This document shows, piece after piece, positions 55,831 through 64,000 of a stretch of DNA of 64,000 bases. This DNA comes from Heterohyrax brucei (lineage: Eukaryota; Chordata; Mammalia; Hyracoidea; Procaviidae): NCBI GenBank assembly GCA_028571685.1, contig CM053146.1, positions 64,637,431 through 64,701,430 of the forward strand, read 5' to 3'. The notes beneath the pieces are model-generated. The model saw only the letters and a program-made list of their open reading frames with translations, did no database searches and was not told where the DNA came from. The translations under genes were made by a program, and so were the position numbers. Every line of letters starts with the position of its first letter. The stretch's first letter is position 1.

Positions 55831-57049
55831 GTTTTATTCGTGAGGCTGCACCAGAACTCTTGAGATAATATGTGTAGTGTGTGATGAACCTATAGGAAAG
55901 ATGGAAAAGTGGCTAAACTTGAAGACAGCCACTGTTAAAAAACTGTAGTAGACAGTATTGTGAGGTTGAAACCCAGAGAAATTTACAGTCACTTTACCCC
56001 ATGATCAGGAAAATGTTGAATGCTTCTTGGCTAATTCTGGTTGGTTAGTACATTTCTAAAGGCAGTAGTGATGTGAAAAACATTAAACATCCTGGAAAGG
56101 GGATTTTGTAGATCAGGAGGCTATGAAAGAATTTTTTAAATTCTTAGCATTGTACATGAAAAGCAAAGTTTCAGCAATCTACCAGTTTGTTCTTTTGTTT
56201 TCATGATACAAGCCAAAATCGGGCGGTATAACCACACCTACTACACTGTCCCATCACACATCCTGCAGTTCCATCAAGAGTAGGATTTTAGTTATGTTTT
56301 TTTTAAATGTTAAGTGGTTAATCTTTCTTTGTTGGTTTCTTCTAAGACTTTATTTGCGTTAATGTACTGTATAGAAATGTTGTGACCAGAGGCTCACAAT
56401 AACCTAACCCTGTATTCCCCTTACAAGCATTGGATCAGTATTTGCTAATTCAGTATTTGCAGCAGTTGTATAGAATATAATTACTGTGAGGAATGAGATT
56501 TGACTTTGTTGTAAGGTGAATTTAACCTTTGGTTTTGGTTTCTTTTTTTAAAAAAAAAAAAAAACCCAGAGGAGGAGAACTTGATTACTTCAGAATGAAG
56601 TTATTTGGAGGATGTTAGAAAGCAGGAGGGAAAATCTCTGATACTGAACTCAACCAGAACATCAACAGAAAAATGGGTCAAAGCATTTATTCTGTCCATG
56701 TACTGATAATACACAGGCATTTTTGTCTCTGGGATGAAATAAGACTTTATAGACTGCCTTTTGAGTTACAAAAATTGTTTCATGAACTGTGAGCGAGCCA
56801 TTCAGCTGTTAGTTACAAGTGGTAGATCTGATGGTATTCCCTTCTTCATTGGTCCCTAGTTCTGTTTACAGAAGTGGTATTCAGTAATGATTTTTCTGGT
56901 TCATGCAACAGAAGAAAAAATAAGGACCAAGTTACTAAAATTATACAAATATAAATTCATTCAATTGAAAGGACTAATTCTGAGGTTATATGTTTGAACT
57001 TTTGAGAGGGTATAAAATAACTCTCTTTAAAATTGGGTGTCCGGTTAGG

Positions 57050-57225
57050 AGAAACACTGGTGGTATAGTGGGTGAGTGCTGTCGGTGCTAACTAAAGGGT
57101 TAACAGTTCATATCCATCAGGCGCTCCTTGGAAACTCTGTGAGCCAATTCTACTCTGTCCTGTAGAGTCACTATGAGTCTGAATTGACCTGATGGCAACC
57201 GATTTGTTGTTGTTGTTTTTGGTGT
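57050..57225 (+). mobile_element. AfroSINE, short form
   Basis: GAAACACTGGTGGTATAGTG, AAGGGTTAACAGTTCATATC and TATGAGTCTGAATTGACCTG, ending in GTTGTTGTTGTT. Confidence 0.93.
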
Positions 57226-57351
57226 GTAGTTACATAGGATTAGCTAATTTAGAGGCTGTATTTGCCAAAGAAATATATAACTCTTTCTAAGCTCCATTTT
57301 TTTTATCTTGTCTATATCCAAAGGTTTTAACAACAACTCGCCTGTAAACTG

Positions 57352-57500
57352 TTTTCAGTTGTCTTTGAGTCAGTTCTGACCCACATGTGCAGAATAAACC
57401 TGTTCCATAGGGTCACTTTTTGAAAGCAGATTTGCAGGCCTGTCATACAAGGCATCTCTGGATGGGTTGAAACCACCAAGCCTTTTTTCTGCACCCTGAT
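57352..57500 (-). mobile_element. AfroSINE-related, diverged
   Basis: TTGTCTTTGAGTCAGTTCTG, AATAAACCTGTTCCATAGGG and GATGGGTTGAAACCACCAAG. Confidence 0.7.
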
Positions 57501-58935
57501 ACCCTAAAGTGGCACAATAGATGGTTAGTTTCTGAGATAGCTATTGAATTTTTTTTTTCCTCCTCACATTCGTTCATTGGTAGGGGCTCTTTGGAGTACA
57601 CAGTGAGGCTAAATTTGTGGCTAAATTTGTGCTAAGCTGAAGAGTGCCAGTTTCGCGTAGCAAAATATCTGAGCAAAGGATACATGAAATGTTCTGTACT
57701 TCATGCTGATCTGTTCTTTCCAACTCTTCAATTCTTCCAGTCATGTATTCTCCTTTTTCTATATAGTATAAATATTGTATGTAAAGTTTAATCACCAAAT
57801 GTCCTGTAAACTGGTGCAGTTTCTGTAGTACATGCAGTATACTTCTCATAATTGAAGGGCAGTGTAAGATCAGTCAGATAACTAGTAATGTCTTAGAAGA
57901 ATTTGCATGTAAAATGGTTTAATCTTTCTATACTGTCCATTTGTACGTCATCCATTGTCTGGCTGATGAACTCCCAAGTATCACCTTTCTGTGTCCTTCC
58001 GTGACTCCCTCAGACCTAGGTTAGGTTTTCTTTTCCAAAAACGTTAAGCATATTTCCAATTATTATAATTACTTAATCTGTTGCCAGTACTCTATAGCTC
58101 TTTGAAAGAGTACAGATTTGTGTTATAATGTTTATCCTTTAATTTGTAGATTAAGATAGAGTGAATTTTGTGGACCATGTTGCATTTGTCTTCTGCCAAG
58201 CAAAATAACACTTCTTTAAGAAAATGAACTGTTTGTCACATACTTTAATTACATGGCAGTGTGATTGAAAAAATAATTTTTTATGTCATTTAATTTTGGA
58301 ATCCGTATTCTTTATAAGCGTTTTCAGAGATTATATGCCACATGGATCTGTCTTAGTGTGTATATGTCCAGGTAAGAATTTTGAATGAAGGAAAAGTTTC
58401 AGTAATTGTGGTTGAAATGCTATGTTCTTGTTATTTAAACCTATGTTTTTAAGAAATAGCAGTCGTTTTCCTCCTCTGTGCCTTATGTTGAATAAGCCAC
58501 TTAATCAGTTAAAGAATTAAGAAGTAAAATAATCTGAATATTGTGAATGATTTTTGTGTTGTGTTTTTTTGGTATATATTTCTTTATAGGGGAAAACCAT
58601 GAATAAAGAGCTTTTAAACTACAGTTTTAACTGTTTCCTGATTCACTGATGAAGAAATTCCAAATGTTAGAATTTTTTTTAAGCATACCTTTACATGTGT
58701 TGTATGACTCTGTATTACTGAGAAGAGGCCTCAGAACAAGAATATATTTTTTAAATTATTTGTTAAATTTTCATAATAGGGTTTTCACAGTCAGTTTGTG
58801 TGTTAGTGCCTTTCTTGATGTTTTCTAAAAATAGGAAACAAGTTCGGCATGAGGCTGAAATACTAAACCGGGAAAGTGAAATCGTTACAAAGTTTTTGCT
58901 CTTCAGTGGTTAATAATCAAGTATAAACAGGTGCA

Positions 58936-59130
58936 GCAGCAACCAGTTTCTGAGTTGATTCTACTTCATGGTGACCCCATGTGTTTTCAGAATAGAATTA
59001 CACTCTGTAAGACTTCCTGTAGCTGTGGTCTTTTGTAGTAGATTTTTTTAGACCTTTCTTCTACTTCTAGATACATTGAAACTACCAGCATTTCAGTTGG
59101 TAGCCAAGAACTTTACCACCGAGGGATTCC
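58936..59130 (-). mobile_element. AfroSINE, long form, diverged
   Basis: CAACCAGTTTCTGAGTTGAT, AGCATTTCAGTTGGTAGCCA and TTTACCACCGAGGGATTCC; ends about 210 bp before the next coding exon. Confidence 0.8.
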
Positions 59131-59339
59131 ACATGCAGTTAGATAAAGGATGTAGTCTGAATCAGGTTGATAGTTGAGCACAGTTGTAGGTAAAAGGGAA
59201 CTGTGACTATGGAGAAAACCTCTCTGGTAGGAAAATTGGTACTTCTGAGAAATGAATCATCCATGGGAAATTATTAGAGCATTGTAGATTAAATTTAATA
59301 TTGAATAATAGTATTTTTTCTCTTTTTTTTAACTGACAG

Positions 59340-59529
59340 TCTGCATCAGCATCTGCATCACCATTTCATTCTACGTGGTATAGTGAATCAGAGATCACTC
59401 AGGGAGCACGCTCAAGATTGCAAAACCAGCAACAGGATCATGATTCAAAAAGACCTAAACTTTCTTGTACAAACTGTACATCTACCTCAACTGGGAGAAG
59501 TGTTGGAAATGGTTTAGATGCAGTGTCCG
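59340..59529 (+). CDS. MARCHF7: MARCHF7 coding exon 2, residues 52-115 (codon split)
   Basis: 190 bp between acceptor TTTAACTGACAG (ending 59339) and donor GTAAGA (59530), entering in phase 0 and leaving in phase 1 (codon G|AT). It opens with an alternating Ser-Ala run (SASASASP), continues through [14 protein letters not shown] and a Gln/Asp/His patch, then [10 protein letters not shown]. The sequence follows known MARCHF7 closely. This part is expected to be disordered. No stop or frameshift. A 75-bp tandem duplication begins 12 bp past the donor. Confidence 0.95.
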
Positions 59530-59541
59530 GTAAGAGACTTT

Positions 59542-59690
59542 ATGAACATACTCATGAAAGGCACTGTATATAACTTTTATAGTAATACCTTTTCGCAAGA
59601 AGTAATTTAGCCTTAAATGAACATACTCATGAGAGACACTGTATATGACTTTTATACTAATACCTTTTCGCAAGAAGTAATTTAGCACTT
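59542..59690. repeat. 75-bp tandem duplication next to splice donor
   Basis: Units begin ATGAACATACTCATGA at 59542 and 59617 and both contain AATACCTTTTCGCAAGAAGT. A handful of mismatches separate them. Confidence 0.95.
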
Positions 59691-59823
59691 AGGATTGGGT
59701 AACAGCTAGAGTGCGTATAAGACAATGGGTGAGGAATGTAGTGGAGTATCCATAATCTTACTTTAAGTTAATGCTAGAACTCAACTTGTCAGTTTAATTT
59801 TTGCCCTAAATTTGGTACAAACT

Positions 59824-59981
59824 AAACCAAACCCACTGCAGTTAAGTTGATCTATCTCATAGTGACCCTGTCAGCAGGGTAGAATTGACCCATAGAGTTT
59901 CCAGGGAGCACCTGGCAGATTTGAACTGCTGACCTTTTAGTTAGGAGCCCTGGCTCTTAACTGCTACACCACCAGGGTTTG
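59824..59981 (-). mobile_element. AfroSINE, short form
   Basis: AAACCAAACCCACTGCAGTT, AGAGTTTCCAGGGAGCACCT and GCTACACCACCAGGGTTTG. Confidence 0.95.
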
Positions 59982-60047
59982 CAAATTTGGCACAGATGTC
60001 CTCAAACAGGATATTAGCAGACTTTAATTAGAATAATTTATGTATAG

Positions 60048-60097
60048 GATCTTTATGAGTTGGAGCCAACTTGACGGCATCTGACAACAACAGCAGC
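60048..60097 (+). mobile_element. Ultra-short RTE/SINE tail insertion with perfect TSD
   Basis: 50 bp consisting only of the shared tail (TATGAGTTGGAGCCAACTTG ... GACAACAACAGCAGC), flanked by perfect TTATGTATAG at 60038-60047 and 60098-60107. Confidence 0.88.
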
Positions 60098-60590
60098 TTA
60101 TGTATAGTAATCAAAATGTTAAAAAAGACATGTATTCTATTGGTAATTATAAGGAATAATTTTTTAAATGTTTACTAGGGCAGCCAGACCGACTATGTTA
60201 AAAACACTAGACATGTCTTTTGTAAATTGGTCAATATTGTGGTGTATTAATCATTTATTTTCCAAAAATTGGACATGTTAATTTGTAGTCATTTCACATG
60301 ATACTTACATTGTATGGTCAGATGTTACAGGGCACAACTAAGATACTGACATGGAGGAAAATTTTAGTGTTGAGTAGAGAAGAATTTTTTTAGTAGGAAA
60401 TAATTGTATGTAATTAGCTCGTTAGTGAATAATTTTATGTTTTGCTGAATTTCACTCCTGATTGCAGCCATTTGATAAATGGGAATTTCCCTAATAAATT
60501 ATAGCAGTCTTCCATTATTATTGTTGGAGATTTGTTGTCATCGGAAACCTTGAACACTCTCTAAATTAAAACTTCTTCAATTATTTTAAG

Positions 60591-60758
60591 ATTCTTCCTG
60601 GAGACATAGCCAAGTTCCCAGATCTTCATCAATGGTACTTGGATCATTCGGAACTGACTTAATGAGAGATAGGAGAGACTTGGAAAGGAGAGCAGATTCC
60701 TCTATTAGTAATCTTATGGATTATAGTCACAGAAGTGGTGATTTCACAACTTCATCGT
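60591..60758 (+). CDS. MARCHF7: MARCHF7 coding exon 3, residues 115-171 (split codons)
   Basis: 168 bp (a multiple of three) between acceptor TTATTTTAAG (ending 60590) and donor GTATGT (60759), phase 1 at both ends. The reading frame gives [20 protein letters not shown], then [20 protein letters not shown] and [16 protein letters not shown]. It is rich in Ser and Arg, with no stop. Because phase and length are symmetric, skipping this exon would keep the frame. Its position and sequence agree with MARCHF7 family members. Confidence 0.95.
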
Positions 60759-61504
60759 GTATGTATGAACTATATTTTCACCTGTATCTAATCTTACATT
60801 AATTTATGTATGTATGTTGCTGAGTAAACAGTGGGAAGAAATAAAGGAAGTGAATTTACTTCCTTGGGAAGTTTTCAGAAAAGCTTAATTGATCTCCATT
60901 TTGTTTTAAAAAAATAACCAATTTAAAGTTAAATAGAAATGCACGAGTGTTCAGACTATGCCTTTAAAATTTTTATGAGTTTTTCCTTTTTAGAATATGT
61001 ATTTAATGATGTATACTAAATAATTCTTGAATAGTTAAATATAATTTGTTTTATATAATTAATAACTTATTGTTAAATAGTAAATAAGTAAAGATTGAAT
61101 TCATGATTTTAAGGTCTGAATGTTAGAATTGCATTAGTATAGCATGAATGTGCCTTTATTTTCATCAAACTGAAATAAAGATTCACTATTTCTGTTTGTA
61201 TAGGCTTAAGGTTTTCAAAAATAAATACAATGGAATAGTCATACTGAGTAGCTACAGAAAAGTTTATATAAGTTTGCCAAAATAGAAGACAGAGTGGAAT
61301 TCAGGGTGAAAGGAAATGTGCCTTTTTAAAAAAACAAGACAAAACAAAACTTGGTTTGTTTTAAATCTGAGTAGAGGAAGGCCTTGTTTTATGTAAGATA
61401 TGAGAGAATGTCTTTTTTATTATTTGCTTGGCTTTGGGTGGAGGAACTTCAGTGGATAGCAGCAGTAGCCTGGAGGTTTTTAGTGTGAAGGTATGGGGTA
61501 GAAT

Positions 61505-61600
61505 CAGCGTATACCTGTACCATCAAGCAATTCTGACTCATAGCAGCTTAGTTTACAATAATTTGTCTTTTATGAGACTGCACATATTAGCATAGCAGCA
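61505..61600 (-). mobile_element. Decayed AfroSINE-like fragment
   Basis: TACCATCAAGCAATTCTGAC and TCATAGCAGC are a reverse-complement tail; the remainder is eroded. Confidence 0.45.
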
Positions 61601-62161
61601 GTCTAGGTTTTACACTCTGTATATAGATAAATGTTCTTTACAAAGGAATGCTGTAGTGTTTTTCATCATGTATGAAGATTGGAAGCATTAGTGGTGTATT
61701 TTAAAAAATGCAGATGCCCAACTTTCATTATGATAAACAGATCTTGGCCAGTATTAAAAAGTAAAGATGGTGTCTGATGAGTAACCAGGGAAAGGAACCA
61801 CTGCTATTAAAATGAAAGAAAAAATTAACAATTTGAGAAATTTTAGTTCTAAGCAAGCTTTGTCATAAAATTATAAGAGTGGACAAGAGTATTTATGTGA
61901 GATAGCTTTCATAGTGAGAAAAAATGCTAAAACACTTTTCTTAGGGTAGTTTTCCTTTTATTCATTATAAGAGTCATTTACATTGTATTATTTGACCCAT
62001 TTTACATTTCTTAGCAGTTTAGATATTGTCCCATTTAAATTTCTGATTAATAAATTCAGCTGTTTTCACCTTTATCAAATTGGTATATTGATGTTAAGTA
62101 TTTGTAAAATCACTCAAGTTGTGGTAAATTTTTTTCTTTACAATTTCTGATACTGACTTTG

Positions 62162-62322
62162 CAGCCCCTATGGTGTACTGTTTAAAAGTCTGACTGCTAA
62201 CCAAAAAATCAACAGTTCAGATCCATCAGGTGCTCCTTGGAAACTCTATAGGGCAGTTCTGCTCTGTACTGTTAGGGTCATTATGACCTAGAATCGACTT
62301 AGCAGTAATGGACTTGGTTTTA
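62162..62322 (+). mobile_element. AfroSINE, short form
   Basis: GCCCCTATGGTGTACTGTTT, AATCAACAGTTCAGATCCAT and TGACCTAGAATCGACTTAGC. It lies about 230 bp upstream of the largest coding exon. Confidence 0.93.
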
Positions 62323-62549
62323 ATCCTGATTTTACACAGGTGGTGCTGGATGTTAGCAGTAAGGATAGGAAAAGAAACACATTTATTTCTGTTTTGTTTT
62401 TCTGTAATTAGTTAAGCTTTAAAATTGTAGTATAGCAGCGTTGAGTTTGACTCCAGTGTTTCATTTGACAGTAATAGTAATTAATAAGTACATGTTTAAA
62501 AATAGATTATTTCATGTAATTGGTTATCTTTCCTTTGTTTCAAAAATAG

Positions 62550-63654
62550 ATGTTCAAGACAGAGTTCCTTCTTCATATACACAGGGAGCAAGACCAAAAG
62601 AGAACTCACTGAGCACTTTACAATTGAATATGTCATCTGCAAACCGCCAGTTGCCTTCTGAACATCAGCCCATACTATGTCCTAGGGACTCCAGAAATTC
62701 TTTAAGATCAGACTTCGCTCAGAGAGAATTGGAATCTCCTCAAAGCATTACACAGCCTGGATATTCTTATATTTCAAGTAGAGATGGCACAGCAGCCACA
62801 AGCAGTTCAGAAAGGGTTGCTTCATCTCAAAGATCATTCCAGGAATCTTCTGACAGTGAAGGAAGACGTACGACCAGGAGGCTGCTATCACGCATAGCTT
62901 CTAGTATGTCATCTACTTTTTTTTCACGGAGATCTAGTCAGGATTCCTTGAATACAAGATCATTAAATTCTGAAAATTCTTACATTTCCCCTAGAGTCTT
63001 GACGCCTTCACAGTCTCGTAGTAATACAGCATCAGCTTCTGAAGTTCCAGATAATAGGGCATCTGAAACGTCTCAGGGATTTCGATTTCTTAGGCGAAGG
63101 TGGGGTTTGTCATCTCTTGGTCAAAATCATAGCTCTGAGCCAGATTCAGAAAATTTTAACCAAGATTCTGAAGCTAGAAATACAGGACCGTGGTTATCTT
63201 CCTCACTTAGAAATAGATGTACACCTTTGTTCTCCAGAAGGAGGCGAGAAGGAAGGGATGAGTCTTCCAGGATACCAGCCTCTGAAATGCCATCTAGAGC
63301 TCATCATCTTTTTAGAAGAGATGCTAATGAAGTGGTTCACCTTGAAGCACAGAATGATTCCCTTGGGGCTGCAGCGAACAGACCGCAAGCATCTGCAACA
63401 TCAAGCGGTGCTGCCGCAGGTGGCTCTATGTCAGATTCCGCTCCCAGTGGAAGAAATACAGGAATAACTGGGATTCTTCCTGGTTCTTTATTCAGATTTG
63501 CGGTCCCCCCAGCACTTGGAAGTCATTTGACTGACAATGTCATGATCACTGTAGATATTATCCCTTCAGGTTGGAATTCATCTGATGGAAAAACTGATAA
63601 AACTAAAACTGCACCTTCAAGAGATCCAGAAAGACTGCAGAAAATAAAAGAGAG
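62550..63654 (+). CDS. MARCHF7: MARCHF7 large coding exon, residues 171-538
   Basis: 1105 bp between acceptor TTTCAAAAATAG (ending 62549) and donor GTAAAT (63655), entering in phase 1 (codon T|AT, Tyr171) and leaving in phase 2 (AG|). It encodes the bulk of the serine/arginine-rich N-terminal region. Family-conserved patches are [16 protein letters not shown] (residues 280-295), [12 protein letters not shown] (348-359), [18 protein letters not shown] (393-410), [17 protein letters not shown] (478-494) and [13 protein letters not shown] (500-512). It ends in [10 protein letters not shown]. An open frame extends left into the intron to 62441, but phase and conservation place the start at 62550. 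The catalytic RING-CH domain, starting soon after this point in the known protein (about 700 residues), is beyond the window. The frame is intact. Confidence 0.97.
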
Positions 63655-64000
63655 GTAAATTTGAATACCTGTCTTAAGCCCATAATGAAAGCAAATTGGA
63701 GGAAGAACTCTATGTAAAATGACTTCTTGTAACATTTGATACCGAAAAATTCCCCTTAAAATTTACATTCGGTAAAGATGTTAGAGTCTCTCTCCTAGGC
63801 AGATGCATGTGAATGAAATGAGTTAGGCATTGGGGTAGTGAAGAACATCAAGAAGTTTTAATCTAAAGGTGGTTTTCACCCAGTTTGGGCTACATAAATA
63901 CACAAAGACAGAAGTCTTCATCTCTTGCCCTGTTCCTGGTTAGATTACTGCTAGTTGGCATTGATAGAAGGACCCAAATGTCCGTAGACAGTCAAGACAA
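63655..64000 (+). other. MARCHF7: Start of MARCHF7 intron 5
   Basis: Intronic sequence after the GTAAAT donor to the window edge; no further exon is seen. Confidence 0.85.

Larger units (their letters stand above)
54853..58620 (+). other. 3'UTR-like unique sequence: possible alternative terminal exon or old retroposed mRNA
   Basis: A good acceptor (GTTCTTTCCTTTAG ending 54852) is followed by nearly 3.8 kb of mostly non-repetitive sequence, broken only by a few SINEs. It has many stop codons, AT-rich 3'UTR-like texture and an AATAAA at 58602-58607. No poly(A) tail or target duplication is obvious. I cannot assign it to a gene. It may be plain intron. Confidence refers to it being transcript-derived. 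Confidence 0.25.
48995..59339 (+). other. MARCHF7: MARCHF7 intron 2
   Basis: GTAACA donor to TAACTGACAG acceptor, about 10.3 kb. It contains SINE, MIR and L1 copies and a long non-repetitive 3'UTR-like stretch (54853-58620). The parts at 49044-50384 and 50921-51559 hold nothing recognised. Confidence 0.85.
59530..60590 (+). other. MARCHF7: MARCHF7 intron 3
   Basis: 1061 bp, GTAAGA...TTTTAAG, carrying the 75-bp duplication, one AfroSINE and a 50-bp RTE/SINE tail insertion. Confidence 0.9.
60759..62549 (+). other. MARCHF7: MARCHF7 intron 4
   Basis: 1791 bp, GTATGT donor to CAAAAATAG acceptor. AT-rich, with a decayed SINE (61505-61600) and an AfroSINE (62162-62322); nothing else recognised. 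Confidence 0.9.

Noticed and set aside
59482-59688. Minus-strand ORF with an internal peptide repeat
   Set aside because: The peptide repeat simply mirrors the 75-bp tandem duplication and partly overlaps a MARCHF7 exon on the other strand.
62441-62549. Upstream extension of the large MARCHF7 exon with its own ATG at 62441
   Set aside because: The phase of the preceding exon, the AG acceptor at 62548-62549 and similarity to the known protein place the exon start at 62550; the upstream part is intronic.
63117-63467. 116-codon ORF in another frame within the MARCHF7 exon
   Set aside because: It lies wholly inside the conserved coding exon in a shifted frame; a shadow.

Overview
This is nuclear DNA from a placental mammal. 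About 45 dispersed copies of one tRNA-derived SINE (head GCCCTGGTGGTGTAGTGGTTAAG, tail TATGAGTCGGAATCGACTCGACGGCA) match the AfroSINE family as I know it. RTE-clade (BovB-like) fragments share the SINE's 3' tail. Together these point to Afrotheria, most likely an elephant or close relative. Older mammalian repeats (MIR, L2, L1, MLT2/ERVL, Tigger, hAT-Charlie) fill in the background.

There is one protein-coding gene, on the + strand: the 5' part of MARCHF7 (axotrophin, a RING-CH E3 ubiquitin ligase). Its CpG-island promoter is at about 26.15-27.16 kb, with a non-coding first exon inferred there. Four coding segments follow: 48842-48994 (start codon), 59340-59529, 60591-60758 and 62550-63654. 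All splice sites are GT/AG, and the phases agree across all junctions (0, 1, 1, 2). The segments encode about 538 residues of the serine-rich N-terminal region with no break. The RING-CH domain is not here and should lie past the right edge.

Region 1-10.3 kb holds two ERVL-type proviruses in the same (-) orientation. The left one (1-7114) appears to have inserted into the pol gene of the right one (7115-10256). It was later hit by mariner elements, an L1 tail and an oppositely oriented solo LTR. Region 10.3-26 kb is AT-rich intergenic DNA with SINEs, Tigger-like and hAT-like DNA transposons, LTRs and a decayed class I ERV (19805-23047). From 27 kb onward the repeats lie in MARCHF7 introns. 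Several are nested insertions whose target-site duplications (TSDs) can be read, for example an L1 within an L1 within an AfroSINE at 35370-37508.

I found no new multi-gene system, CRISPR array, tRNA or rRNA gene. The best leads are structural: a mariner fold-back, an unidentified 465-bp segment splitting an AfroSINE, an inverted pair of unidentified repeats in the class I ERV, a perfect 22-bp x4 minisatellite, several tandem duplications (one 12 bp past a MARCHF7 splice donor), and a 3'UTR-like unique stretch in intron 2 that begins with a good splice acceptor. Repeat family names come from recognition of motifs, not from a database search, and boundaries without a stated TSD are good to roughly 10-20 bp.
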